Shown piece by piece: positions 18,274-27,762 of a stretch of DNA of 64,000 nt. The stretch is taken from NCBI GenBank assembly GCA_905236675.1, contig CAJOND010000011.1, forward strand, positions 47,825 to 111,824, written 5' to 3'. The first letter of the stretch is position 1; each line of letters begins with the position of its first letter. The notes beneath the pieces are model-generated. The model did no database searches. It was not told the origin of the DNA and worked only from the letters and a program-made list of their open reading frames with translations. This stretch comes from Candidatus Rifleibacteriota bacterium (GTDB lineage: Bacteria > Muiribacteriota > Ozemobacteria > Ozemobacterales > Ozemobacteraceae). Made by a program: the position numbers and the translations under genes.

Positions 18274-19918
18274 TCTTGGCATTATTTATTATGCCGATGG
18301 CCTAATAAATCTATACCGAAACAATATCGATTTATCTAAACCCGTCTGGAAAGAACAAAATTCTTTTCAGATTCTGGTTAGACGTTTATCAAATATTCAA
18401 ACATCAAAATCTGTTCTGATTTTACCAGAACAGATTTGTTCTTTTTTTTCACCTGCTGCCAAGTCTCTAAATATTGATTTACTACCATTTAATACTTCCA
18501 AAATACTTGAAAAACCCTATGCTCTAAATCAGCAGCACTGGTTTCTAGAAAACTCCAGCGGTAACGATTCCTGGTATGGGGAATCATTTGCTAAAACTTT
18601 TGAAAAATACAGATGGAAAACAGCGATACTTATACCTCTAACAAATCTTCTTATAGATGCAAAAGATGTTGAAGAAAGCTTAAACTTATATTTTAACGAA
18701 GGCTTTGAAGTCTGCTTAATAGAAGAAAGAATATCCGGCGCAGAATGGGCAATTTTTGACAGAGATCTTATTTTAGGTTTATACAGAAGCCATCCAGAAA
18801 TAATGACCAGTCGGGGAACTCTTTTCTGGGCTATAAAAAAGCCTCTATACCCATTTAAAGTAGGAATTTATCATTGTCCAAGAATAAGACCTTCCATAAA
18901 TGCAAATCTTAAGCTTAATTCACTGAGAGCTCTAAACTGTTATTCGTCTTTAACTTTAGATAACTTTGATTCTCCAGATTTCTCTTATGAAAACTTCATA
19001 AATAATTCTGGTTGGGAAAAAGCTTATCTGGATTATGCTCCTATTCAAATAAATGTAGAGCCTTCCTCTTTTTGCAATGCCAGATGTTTAGATTGTCCCA
19101 ATACTTTATTAAAACGAAATAAAAGTTTCTTAAACCAAGACTTATTTAAAAAAGCTATTTCCGATATTCAAGACAAAGACCAAAGAATAGTTTTTTCTGG
19201 AGTAGGAGAACCTCTGCTGAATAATAAAATAAATGAAATAATAACATCTGCTAATGATTTTTGTACAACTCTATATACTTCTCTGCAAATTATGCCCGAT
19301 GAATACTTCCCCTATAAATCTCTTGACCATATAAGAATTAGTATAGATTCTGATATTAAAAACAGCTTTGAAAAAATAAGAAATGGCTGTTCATGGCAAA
19401 ACATAGAAGATTTTATAGAAAAATGCTCTAATCTAAAAGAAACATATGAAACAATATTTCCAGAAATAGGTCTTGATTTTGTACGTAGAAATGTTTCAGA
19501 AGCCGATATTATGCCTTTTTTAAAAAAATGGCGGAAAAAATGTAAACCTGTGTTTAAAGATGATTTTTTCCGATGGCCTTACAGTAATAAACCTGATGAA
19601 ATAAGCTGGTATCAAATAAGTAAACAATCAAACTACTGTGGTGCTTCAAAAGACACTTCTACAGTCAGCTACGAACCCTTTAAACGCAGAATTTGCAGAA
19701 ATGCTTTCGATCTAACTATTTTAAGCAATGGAAATGTTACTGCATGTCCTTTTGATACTGAGGGCAATCTTTTTTGCCTTGGCAATATCAAAGATAATAC
19801 TTTATTAGAAATCTGGAATTTTGATAAATCAAAAGAATGGCGTGAAAAACATTTGAAAAAAAATTTCTATAATAATTCTTACTGTTATAACTGCCACGAT
19901 TGGTATAATTATTTTTAA
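18266..19918 (+). CDS. Radical SAM/SPASM protein with N-terminal nucleotidyltransferase-like region (spiro-SPASM type)
   Basis: The 550-residue protein has an N-terminal ~250-residue region without metal motifs, then a radical-SAM core with C270, C274 and C277 (CNARCLDC) binding the catalytic 4Fe-4S, and a C-terminal SPASM region with further cysteines (CRNAFDL, TACPF, SYCYNCHDW) for auxiliary clusters. The order resembles the spiro-SPASM proteins of spirochaetes, whose N-terminus is related to SpsF/NTP transferases; I assign this by layout only. Location after fliS and the coupled 58-aa gene suggests modification of flagellin, of its glycans or of the small protein. Cys-X3-Cys-X2-Cys is intact, so it should be active. 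Confidence 0.75.
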   Translation: MSDLGIIYYADGLINLYRNNIDLSKPVWKEQNSFQILVRRLSNIQTSKSVLILPEQICSFFSPAAKSLNIDLLPFNTSKILEKPYALNQQHWFLENSSGNDSWYGESFAKTFEKYRWKTAILIPLTNLLIDAKDVEESLNLYFNEGFEVCLIEERISGAEWAIFDRDLILGLYRSHPEIMTSRGTLFWAIKKPLYPFKVGIYHCPRIRPSINANLKLNSLRALNCYSSLTLDNFDSPDFSYENFINNSGWEKAYLDYAPIQINVEPSSFCNARCLDCPNTLLKRNKSFLNQDLFKKAISDIQDKDQRIVFSGVGEPLLNNKINEIITSANDFCTTLYTSLQIMPDEYFPYKSLDHIRISIDSDIKNSFEKIRNGCSWQNIEDFIEKCSNLKETYETIFPEIGLDFVRRNVSEADIMPFLKKWRKKCKPVFKDDFFRWPYSNKPDEISWYQISKQSNYCGASKDTSTVSYEPFKRRICRNAFDLTILSNGNVTACPFDTEGNLFCLGNIKDNTLLEIWNFDKSKEWREKHLKKNFYNNSYCYNCHDWYNYF

Positions 19919-20072
19919 TTGATTAACTTATCATCTTGCTTATTTATTCTATTTTATACTCAATGATTATTAAGATTTTTTATATGATTAATAATTAAAA
20001 ACTGTGAAATATTAAAAGTTGTGGTAATATGGTACACTAATATCCTAGTTATATTTTATCAAGGAAAGATTG
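19919..20072. other. Gap before kamD
   Basis: About 150 AT-rich bases. No cobalamin riboswitch is recognisable and the space is short for one. The AAGGAAAG ribosome site for kamD is at 20061-20068. Confidence 0.5.
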
Positions 20073-21632
20073 ATGAACAGCAAACTTAATCTAGATTTTG
20101 GCTTAGTTGAAAAAGCAAGAAATTATGCCCGTGACATAGCTGGTGACACACAGCGTTTTATTGAAAAACACACTAGTGTAACTATAGAAAGAACCTGTGC
20201 AAGGTTACTGGGAATAGACGGCATAGATGAAAACGGGGTACCTTTACCTAATGTGATTGTTGATTGCATAAAAAATGCTAATGGACTTTCTTTAGGATTA
20301 TCAGTTTACTTAGGCAACGCAATTATTCAAACAGGCAAAACTCCCCAACAAATTGCTGAAGCTGTTTCTAAAAAAGAATTAGATATAACAAAACTTAAAA
20401 TGGCTGATATGTTTGAAATAAAAGCCAAAATTAATGAAATAGCTTCTCAAACTGTTGAACGAATCAGAAACAATAGAAGAAATCGAAATAAATACTTAGA
20501 AAAATTTGGAGATAAAAAAGGTCCTTATCTCTACGTTATAGTCGCAACAGGAAATATATACGAAGATATAACCCAAGCAAAAGCAGCAGCAAAACAAGGT
20601 GCGGATATTATAGCTGTTATCAGAACAACTGGTCAGAGCCTTTTAGATTATGTCCCTTATGGTGCTACAACCGAAGGTTTTGGTGGAACTTATGCTACTC
20701 AGGAAAATTTCAGGCTTATGCGAAAAGCATTAGATGAAGTTTCTGAAGAATTAGGAAGATACATAAGACTTTGCAATTATTGTTCTGGTTTATGTATGCC
20801 TGAAATAGCTGCAATGGGAGCATTAGAACGCCTGGATGTCATGTTGAATGATGCTTTATATGGAATTCTTTTCAGAGACATCAACATGAAACGCACTCTC
20901 ATAGACCAGTATTTTTCAAGAATAATAAATGGTTTTGCCGGAGTAATTATTAATACAGGTGAAGATAACTATTTAACTACATCAGATGCAGTTGAAGAAG
21001 CTCATACCGTTCTTGCCTCACAATTCATCAATGAACAGTTTGCCTTAGTTTCTGGAATTCCAGAAGAACAGATGGGGTTAGGCCATGCATTTGAAATAGA
21101 CCCTAGTTTAAAGAACGGCTTTTTATTTGAACTAGCTCAAGCCCAAATGGCCAGAGAAATCTTTCCTAAAGCTCCTTTAAAATATATGCCTCCAACAAAG
21201 TTCATGACCGGCAACATATTCAGAGGTCATGTTCAGGATGCACTATTTAATATGGTTACAATTCTTACAGGTCAAAAGCTTCATTTGCTAGGTATGCTGA
21301 CAGAAGCTATCCACACGCCTTTAATGTCAGACCGAGCCTTATCTATTGAAAATGCAAGTTATATATTTAATACTATGGCAGATTTAGGCAATGAAATAGA
21401 ATTTAAAAAAGACGGCATAATGAGTCAAAGAGCCAATGAAGTCCTAAAAAAAGCCTGCGAGATGCTTTCACAGATAAAAGAAGAAGGCTTGTTCAAAACA
21501 TTGGAACAAGGCAAATTTGCTGGTGTAAAAAGACCTATTGATGGTGGAAAAGGTCTTAATGGTGTTACAGAAAAACATCAAGATTATTATAACCCCTTTA
21601 TTGAATTGATGTTGAAGGGAGAAAGAGTATGA
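20073..21632 (+). CDS. kamD: Lysine 5,6-aminomutase, alpha subunit
   Basis: A 519-residue protein similar in length and sequence throughout to KamD, the PLP/adenosylcobalamin-dependent lysine 5,6-aminomutase large subunit (for example ARLLGIDGIDENGVPLPN, TTGQSLLDYVPYGATTEGFGGT, MPPTKFMTGNIFRGH). With KamE it moves the terminal amino group of D-lysine or beta-lysine to C5, a step of anaerobic lysine fermentation. ATG 20073 is chosen over a TTG one codon earlier because AAGGAAAG is better placed. It overlaps kamE by four bases (ATGA). No other lysine-fermentation gene is in the window. Confidence 0.92.
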   Translation: MNSKLNLDFGLVEKARNYARDIAGDTQRFIEKHTSVTIERTCARLLGIDGIDENGVPLPNVIVDCIKNANGLSLGLSVYLGNAIIQTGKTPQQIAEAVSKKELDITKLKMADMFEIKAKINEIASQTVERIRNNRRNRNKYLEKFGDKKGPYLYVIVATGNIYEDITQAKAAAKQGADIIAVIRTTGQSLLDYVPYGATTEGFGGTYATQENFRLMRKALDEVSEELGRYIRLCNYCSGLCMPEIAAMGALERLDVMLNDALYGILFRDINMKRTLIDQYFSRIINGFAGVIINTGEDNYLTTSDAVEEAHTVLASQFINEQFALVSGIPEEQMGLGHAFEIDPSLKNGFLFELAQAQMAREIFPKAPLKYMPPTKFMTGNIFRGHVQDALFNMVTILTGQKLHLLGMLTEAIHTPLMSDRALSIENASYIFNTMADLGNEIEFKKDGIMSQRANEVLKKACEMLSQIKEEGLFKTLEQGKFAGVKRPIDGGKGLNGVTEKHQDYYNPFIELMLKGERV

Positions 21633-22417
21633 GCAGCGGTTTATATTCTACAAAAGCAAAAGATTTTACCCAAAAGCTAGACTTGACAAAGCTAAAGCCT
21701 TATGGCGACACAATGAATGATGGAAAAACACAGGTCAGTTTTACACTGCCAGTTCCAGATGACGACCGTTCATTAGAAGCAGCCAGACAATTAGCTGCCA
21801 AAATGGGTTTAGATGATGTACAGGTATGTTTTCATCAAGCTCTGGATAAAAACTTCACTTTTTACATAGCTTATGGCAATTTAACTCACTCTGTTGATAT
21901 TACTTCCATTAAAGTAAATACTATTCAATCTGAAGTCCTGGATATGCATTCTATTGATGAATTCATCAAAGAAAAAATAGGACGAAATCTTATAGTAATT
22001 GGTGCAAGTACAGGAACAGATGCCCATACTGTTGGCATAGATGCAATTATGAATATGAAAGGTTATGCTGGTCATTATGGTCTTGAACGTTACCAAATGA
22101 TTGATGCTTATAACTTGGGCAGTCAGGTCGATAACCATGATTTCATAAAAAAAGCAGTAGAACTAAATGCTGATGTTTTGCTTGTTTCTCAAACTGTTAC
22201 CCAAAAAGACATTCATATCACAAATATGGTTGATTTAGTAGAACAACTTGAAGCAGCAAATCTTAGAGATAGATTTATACTAATAGCTGGAGGTCCGAGA
22301 ATCACTAATGATTTAGCAAAAGAATTAGGTTATGATGCAGGATTTGGTCCTGGCAAATATTCTGAAGACGTTGCCTCATTTTTTATTGATGAATTTGTGA
22401 AAAGAAAAATGAAATGA
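21629..22417 (+). CDS. kamE: Lysine 5,6-aminomutase, beta subunit (B12-binding)
   Basis: This 262-residue protein shows the cobalamin-binding signature GTDAHTVG (D131, H133, G136) and MNMKGYAGHYG with lysine at position 144. In the characterised clostridial enzyme His133 of the beta subunit is the lower cobalt ligand and Lys144 the PLP Schiff-base residue, so both key residues fall at the same numbers. A Rossmann-like C-terminal half binds adenosylcobalamin. A GGGAGAAAG site precedes the ATG, which overlaps the kamD stop; the pair must be co-translated. Confidence 0.94.
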   Translation: MSSGLYSTKAKDFTQKLDLTKLKPYGDTMNDGKTQVSFTLPVPDDDRSLEAARQLAAKMGLDDVQVCFHQALDKNFTFYIAYGNLTHSVDITSIKVNTIQSEVLDMHSIDEFIKEKIGRNLIVIGASTGTDAHTVGIDAIMNMKGYAGHYGLERYQMIDAYNLGSQVDNHDFIKKAVELNADVLLVSQTVTQKDIHITNMVDLVEQLEAANLRDRFILIAGGPRITNDLAKELGYDAGFGPGKYSEDVASFFIDEFVKRKMK

Positions 22418-22576
22418 TATACTATAAATCGTTAAATACCATTAATATGGTTGATTGTCACACTGGAAACAGTAAGCTTTCTAAAAGATAGAGAAGTTTA
22501 AAAAAAATCTTTGATTAACTTCGATATTTTATATATTATTTAGCGTATTTAAGAAATATAATTAGAGAATTAAATA
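22418..22576. other. Gap between kamE and the methyltransferase
   Basis: 159 AT-rich bases; no gene, terminator with a T-run or known RNA was recognised. Confidence 0.4.
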
Positions 22577-23155
22577 ATGAAAATAACAGAGTTTTTATCA
22601 AACTTTATAAAGCACCCAGGCTGCGTAGGGGCCATAGCACCCAGTACAGAAAATTTAGCAGTCCAAATGGTTGCTCCTGTAGATTTAAAAAACGTTGAAA
22701 CACTTGTAGAATATGGTCCAGGGACAGGTGTTTTTACAAAGTATATTTCAGATAGAATAGACCATAAAAAGACTATGTTTTTTAGTCTCGAAATAGACGA
22801 TAAGATGTTTGAAGTTTCTACAGAAGCTGTTCCTGATGTTGAAATAATAAAAGATTCCGCTTCTAATGTGTGTGACCAATTGAAAAAGCATGGTAAAGAA
22901 TATGCAGACGCTATTATCAGCGGTTTGCCCTTTGCAATATTCCCATATAAACTTCAGGATGAGATAATTGACGCTACTGTTGAAGCACTACCAAAAGGCG
23001 GAATTTTTACAACTTTTACATATTTTCATGGTTTTTATCTTCCAGGAGCTTGTAGAATTAGAAAAGTACTAAAAATGAATTTTTCTGAATTTCATTTAAG
23101 TCCTGTAGTATGGAATAACTTTCCTCCAGCGATAGTTTATTGGTGTAAAAAATAG
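22577..23155 (+). CDS. PmtA-like class I SAM methyltransferase (phospholipid N-methyltransferase family)
   Basis: A 192-residue protein beginning with the family's FLSNFIKHPGCVGAIAPST motif, then SAM motif I VEYGPGTGVFT, acidic residue of motif II (SLEID) and SGLPFA near motif IV. This pattern matches bacterial phosphatidylethanolamine N-methyltransferase PmtA and relatives, which act at the inner face of the membrane; relation to rRNA adenine dimethylases explains the similar core. The function as a lipid methylase is inferred from family resemblance. It is seven bases upstream of a secreted BsuPI-domain protein, suggesting co-transcription. Confidence 0.75.
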   Translation: MKITEFLSNFIKHPGCVGAIAPSTENLAVQMVAPVDLKNVETLVEYGPGTGVFTKYISDRIDHKKTMFFSLEIDDKMFEVSTEAVPDVEIIKDSASNVCDQLKKHGKEYADAIISGLPFAIFPYKLQDEIIDATVEALPKGGIFTTFTYFHGFYLPGACRIRKVLKMNFSEFHLSPVVWNNFPPAIVYWCKK

Positions 23156-23162
23156 CATTATA

Positions 23163-23969
23163 ATGAAACAATATTTAGTAACCATAATAATCCTCGCGGT
23201 TAGTTTTTTTACTAGTAATTCATTATTTGCTGATTCTTCAAATTCCTATTTTTTTTATATCAAAAATAAAGAAACTCCTATTCCATATTCCAAATATCAT
23301 TATGGTTATTTAAAAGGTATTGAAGTCAAAATAACACCTGAAAAACTAGAAATACCATCAGGATCAATAGCAACTTTTACCGTTACTTTAACAAATAAAA
23401 ACAAATATCCAATAACTATTGATTATCCCACAGGACGCGAATGGGATATGTTTGTCACTTATAATGAGAGACCTATTTTCAGATGGTCAAATGGTTTCAG
23501 ATGGGAAGAAGCACCTCATTCTATCGCTTTAATGCCAAAAGAATCAAGAAGTCAGACATTTACCTGGGTTGCTGTAAATAAAACAGGAGATCCACTTTAT
23601 CAAGGAATTTATAAATGTGTTGGCTTAGTAACAAGCTCTCCAAAAATTATAGTTTCTAATGCTGTTAAAATCAGACTTACACCGCCTTCTGTTGTGGCTA
23701 GAAAAACAATAAAAACAAACTTGAATCAATGTTTTGAAATAGAATTACCAAGATTTTCCGATAATCAGGAATTAAAATGGGAAATTATTTACCGTAATAA
23801 CGACAATAGAATTGGTTTAACAAGTAAAAAAATCAAGTCTAACTCTTTTGTTTATACATTTATGCCAAAAAGATTAGGTCATGTTGAATTTGATTTGTAT
23901 GCTTTCCCACATATTTTAAACAATAAAGTTTCTTTGGAACGTCGCTCTTACCGTATAGAAGTTGAGTAA
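23163..23969 (+). CDS. Secreted BsuPI-domain (proteinase-inhibitor-like) protein
   Basis: A signal peptide (residues 1-~24, LVTIIILAVSFFTSNSLFA) precedes an immunoglobulin-like domain at ~48-175 with the BsuPI pattern (VTLTNKNKYPITIDYPTGREWDM ... at 20-residue scale; later FTWVAVNKTGDPLYQGIYKC). BsuPI was first described as an intracellular proteinase inhibitor of Bacillus, but many exported members have unknown roles. The C-terminal ~90 residues form a second beta domain. It lies between the methyltransferase and the second GspE-type ATPase with short gaps, so it probably belongs to that operon and acts in the periplasm. Confidence 0.7.
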   Translation: MKQYLVTIIILAVSFFTSNSLFADSSNSYFFYIKNKETPIPYSKYHYGYLKGIEVKITPEKLEIPSGSIATFTVTLTNKNKYPITIDYPTGREWDMFVTYNERPIFRWSNGFRWEEAPHSIALMPKESRSQTFTWVAVNKTGDPLYQGIYKCVGLVTSSPKIIVSNAVKIRLTPPSVVARKTIKTNLNQCFEIELPRFSDNQELKWEIIYRNNDNRIGLTSKKIKSNSFVYTFMPKRLGHVEFDLYAFPHILNNKVSLERRSYRIEVE

Positions 23970-23986
23970 AAAAGTCGGAGGAAATT

Positions 23987-26900
23987 ATGCCCACACCTAC
24001 CACAAATAAAGTTTCTGTAGAAAACCTGCTTTTGCAAAAAAATCTAATTACTGCTGAACAATTAGAAAAAGCCAAAAATATTCAATCACAGACTTTAGAA
24101 AAATTAGAAGACGTTATCGTCAGATTAGGTTATTTAACAGAAAAACAAATATTAGAAGTATGGGCGGAAATATTAGGGTCTACCGTAGTTGATTTAACAA
24201 ACATTAAAATAGACGCAAAACTACTTTCTCTGATTCCAGAATATAATGCAAAACAATACAGAATGATTCCCTATAAAAAAGAAGGGAATAAGCTCACTGT
24301 TGTTATGGCTGACCCGTTCGACATCATGGCAACAGATATGATTGCCTTTTTAACCCAATGTAAATTAGAGGTTTTTATCGCTTCTAAAAACCAAATAGAT
24401 CTAGCTATTCGTCAGCTTTATTCTTGGGAAGGTTTTTCTTCTGGAGGTGACGAATCAATTAAGAGTCAAGAAGAACCAGACCTCAAAGATAAAGGCATAG
24501 ACATAGAAAAGAAAACCTCAGAACAGGGAGCTGTAGTTAGATTTCTTGACGCAGTATTCAAACAGGCTATCTTAAAAAGAGCTTCTGATATTCACGTTGA
24601 ACCAAGAGAAGAAATGCTTCTCGTCAGATTTAGAATAGATGGTATTCTTCATGATGCAATGACAGGACCTAAAAGCCTGTTGGCACCACTAATCAGTAGA
24701 ATAAAAATTCTTTCACACCTTGATATAGCCGAACGACGTTTGCCTCAAGATGGCCGTCTGAAAGTTAAGATGCAAGATAATGAAGTAGACTTCCGTGTAA
24801 GCACTGTTCCTAGTCTTTTAGGAGAAAAAGCTGTTCTTCGTTTACTTCAAAGAGAATCAAAATTTGATTTGGATAACATTGGCTTTTTCCCCGATGATTT
24901 AAAAAGATTAAAATCTGCCTTAGACGAACCTTACGGACTTATTTTAGTTACAGGACCTACGGGAGCAGGTAAAACCACTACGCTTTTTGGTATGTTGAAA
25001 TACTTTAACAATAGTGAAATCAATATTTTTACTATTGAAAATCCTGTTGAATACAGAATATCAGGCATTACCCAAGTTCAAATCAACGACAAAATAGGTT
25101 TAGACTTCGCTACTGGTCTGAGAACGGCTTTGCGTCAAGACCCAGATGTTATTCTAGTCGGAGAAATTCGTGACTTAGAAACAGCAGATATAGCATTCAG
25201 AGCATCTCTGACTGGTCATAAAGTTCTTTCTACAATACATACTAATAATGCTCCCGCAACTATAAACCGACTTATCAATATGGGAGTTCCTGCATATCTG
25301 GTAACAGCAGCAGTCAGAGTTGTTATTTCACAAAAGCTTCTTCATAAAAACTGTCCTTACTGCTCGACAGAATATAAACCATCACCTAGTGTAATTCAAA
25401 GACTTGGTATTTCACCAGCTAAGATAATTGGTACAAAATTCTATAAAGGCGTTGGTTGTCGAGAATGTAATAAAACAGGTATTCATGGAAGAATTGGCGT
25501 TTATGAAGTAATGGTTGTTACCAACTCTATCAAGAACGTTATTATGGAAGGTGGCACTGAAAACGCCATTAAACGTGTTGCCAGGTTAGAAGGAATGAGA
25601 ACACTCCGTGAAAGTGCCTTAGAAGTGGCAATGAAAGGTGAATCGACTTTAGAAGAAGTAATTTATGTTACTCCAACAGATGAAGAAGAAAAGACTTTGT
25701 CTATTCCTGGATTAACTTCTAGTGGAAATTACGGAAATATAAACAGCTTCATCATGCCAGTTCAAATGCCAGTTCAAATGCCGCCTCAAGCGATGATTCA
25801 AAGAGATAATCAGGCTCAAATTCCTAATATTCCAACTCCAAATCCATCCACACAATATAATAAACCCACATTAGATCTGAATGATCCAGTAACAAAAACT
25901 ATCATTTCTGCAATAGAAAAGAATTTCTTGTTCTTGAATGATGAAAAACTTGCCGACCAACTCCATCTTCCTGTGCTTCAAATAAAAGAATTAATGCAAG
26001 CTAAAGGCCTAGAAAGAAATGCAGAAAATTTTGCCACACATTTTGGCGGTGAAGTCTCCGAGTTTAACGAATCAAACATTGGCGAAATCATAGAAATGAT
26101 AAATGCCCAAGAAGGAGAAATACCTGCATTTATTCTTGCAGATGAAAAATTAGCTCCTCTATGGGTTTCTCAAGCTGTTAAAGTTTCTCTAGAAAAAATA
26201 AAGAATAAATTAACAAAACCAGAAGATCTGGTAAGAGAATTTGATGAAAGTTTTATCTATAATAACAATCTTGGTCAAGTTTATGAATGGGCAAACAGAA
26301 GCCGCTTTAAATTAATTGAGCTTGCAATGCCAGGAAAATTTAAAGCTTGGCAGTTTGGTGAAATAGAATTATGGCTTGAAAGCAAAGATTTGCAAAGCTG
26401 TACAAGAGAAGCCCTTATGTGGCTAATGAATGAAAAACTTCAATGCAATCGTGGAGACCTTCCATCATTGTTAAATAAACAAGTATTTATTGACAACGGT
26501 TTAGAAGCCCTATTAGACAAATATGACGGTTCTTGTTTCCGTCTTGTAGACCAGGTATATCCAGGAATATTTAAACAATGGCAATTCACAGAAGAAGAAC
26601 AATTGCTTTGGTTCCAGGAAAACCGTATGCAGATTGCTGCAGAAGCAACAAAATGGCTTATAGAAGATCGTCTAGGTATTCCTTATGAAGATATTCCTAA
26701 AAGAATTTCTGTAAGAGAATTCCATATGAACGGATTGTCTAAACTTCTTGATTTGTTCAATCAAAATCTGTTCCAAGTCATTGAAAATGCATACCCAGAA
26801 CAGTTCAAGCCTTGGCAATTCAGTGAACAAAACGAAATCTGGAAGTCTAGTAATTCACTTGAAATAGCAAAACAAGCTACTCAATGGCTAATTAGCGAAA

Positions 26901-27523
26901 AGCTTCATATTACCAACGAAAAAGCTGTTACCTATTTGACAAGACGACACTTCATAAGTAATGGGCTAGGTCAAATGCTCGGAACTCTGTTTAATCATTC
27001 TCCTTTCCAAGCCCTGGAAAACTTGATGCCAGAACTTAAAACTAACGAAGCTTTCCAAAAAATTCTTTTCTCTTATTCTAGAGATATACAAGAAATTGAA
27101 TCAAAATGGGAAGCAATTGCTGAAAAAATTGCAATTAATCAATTCGGTAAAGCTAGATTCAAAGTAACTTTGCCAAATTTGAAAATTGCTCCTATTGTTC
27201 CAGAAAATGAACGTATTTATATAAATGCTTCAAATCAGGTCGAATACGTTCCTCAAATTCTAATACCACGATTAAATGCCCATTCTGATTTAAGCGATTT
27301 TTCTAATTGGGTTCCTTACTGTGACAGACTGATTTATTGGATGCTCGGAGATGATAGAGGTACAGGCTACACAGAGCCATCTCATCCTAAAGTTAAACTG
27401 GTATTTATTGATTCTTTGATTCCTGGTTTACGCTCAAAAGGTCTGCTAGATATAGTAGAAAGATTGCAACAGTTAGCAGTAGCCCATAACAGATTGCTAG
27501 ATGTAAGAGCCGAAATAATATGA
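23987..27523 (+). CDS. GspE/PilB-type secretion ATPase with four novel C-terminal repeats
   Basis: An 1178-residue protein. Residues ~8-150 are an MshEN domain; the ATPase core has Walker A GPTGAGKTT (323-331), Walker B VILVGEIRD (388-396), IHTNN and a zinc site CPYC ... CREC (~455-496). This part is a normal PilB/GspE motor. From ~585 comes a Pro/Gln/Met linker, then from ~735 to ~1018 four repeats of ~75 residues with the pattern A..A..WLI.E.L ... F..NGL..LL ... F......YP..FK.WQF; units end FKAWQF, FKQWQF, FKPWQF and a degenerate last copy. The final ~150 residues are unique. Shine-Dalgarno GTCGGAGG precedes ATG. The repeat family is unknown to me in a secretion ATPase. It overlaps the following small gene by four bases. 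Confidence 0.9.
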   Translation: MPTPTTNKVSVENLLLQKNLITAEQLEKAKNIQSQTLEKLEDVIVRLGYLTEKQILEVWAEILGSTVVDLTNIKIDAKLLSLIPEYNAKQYRMIPYKKEGNKLTVVMADPFDIMATDMIAFLTQCKLEVFIASKNQIDLAIRQLYSWEGFSSGGDESIKSQEEPDLKDKGIDIEKKTSEQGAVVRFLDAVFKQAILKRASDIHVEPREEMLLVRFRIDGILHDAMTGPKSLLAPLISRIKILSHLDIAERRLPQDGRLKVKMQDNEVDFRVSTVPSLLGEKAVLRLLQRESKFDLDNIGFFPDDLKRLKSALDEPYGLILVTGPTGAGKTTTLFGMLKYFNNSEINIFTIENPVEYRISGITQVQINDKIGLDFATGLRTALRQDPDVILVGEIRDLETADIAFRASLTGHKVLSTIHTNNAPATINRLINMGVPAYLVTAAVRVVISQKLLHKNCPYCSTEYKPSPSVIQRLGISPAKIIGTKFYKGVGCRECNKTGIHGRIGVYEVMVVTNSIKNVIMEGGTENAIKRVARLEGMRTLRESALEVAMKGESTLEEVIYVTPTDEEEKTLSIPGLTSSGNYGNINSFIMPVQMPVQMPPQAMIQRDNQAQIPNIPTPNPSTQYNKPTLDLNDPVTKTIISAIEKNFLFLNDEKLADQLHLPVLQIKELMQAKGLERNAENFATHFGGEVSEFNESNIGEIIEMINAQEGEIPAFILADEKLAPLWVSQAVKVSLEKIKNKLTKPEDLVREFDESFIYNNNLGQVYEWANRSRFKLIELAMPGKFKAWQFGEIELWLESKDLQSCTREALMWLMNEKLQCNRGDLPSLLNKQVFIDNGLEALLDKYDGSCFRLVDQVYPGIFKQWQFTEEEQLLWFQENRMQIAAEATKWLIEDRLGIPYEDIPKRISVREFHMNGLSKLLDLFNQNLFQVIENAYPEQFKPWQFSEQNEIWKSSNSLEIAKQATQWLISEKLHITNEKAVTYLTRRHFISNGLGQMLGTLFNHSPFQALENLMPELKTNEAFQKILFSYSRDIQEIESKWEAIAEKIAINQFGKARFKVTLPNLKIAPIVPENERIYINASNQVEYVPQILIPRLNAHSDLSDFSNWVPYCDRLIYWMLGDDRGTGYTEPSHPKVKLVFIDSLIPGLRSKGLLDIVERLQQLAVAHNRLLDVRAEII

Positions 27524-27705
27524 GTGAAACAAAACTTAAATTAAGAACTAACAAAGCAGAACAGCCAAAAGAAATAGTAATTATTCAGCATGTGAATCGT
27601 ACGTTTTCTTTTCCTTTATGGGTTCCTATACTAGGTTTAGTTATTTATTTCGTAGGAGAAATATTGTTTTTTATAAAAGCAAATTTCCCTAAATTTAAAA
27701 TATAG
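27520..27705 (+). CDS. Small single-span membrane protein coupled to the GspE-type ATPase
   Basis: The ATG overlaps the stop of the ATPase gene (ATGA), and 61 codons follow. Residues 1-~30 are polar and basic; residues ~31-53 (FPLWVPILGLVIYFVGEILFF is the hydrophobic span) form one membrane helix, with a short basic C-terminus. The tight coupling suggests that it anchors or adapts the motor protein at the membrane. No family recognised; a real gene by its overlap, composition and the terminator after it. Confidence 0.65.
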   Translation: MSETKLKLRTNKAEQPKEIVIIQHVNRTFSFPLWVPILGLVIYFVGEILFFIKANFPKFKI

Positions 27706-27723
27706 TTTCTTTAATGAAATTAG

Positions 27724-27762
27724 AAAAAATAGTTTAGTATAAACGTACTAAACTATTTTTTT
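27724..27762. terminator. Bidirectional terminator
   Basis: AAAAAATAGTTTAGTA / TACTAAACTATTTTTTT stem between the small membrane protein gene (+) and the convergent secreted protein gene (-). Confidence 0.88.

Noticed and set aside
19919..20072. Cobalamin riboswitch before kamD
   Set aside because: The space is too short and no B12-box-like sequence was seen.
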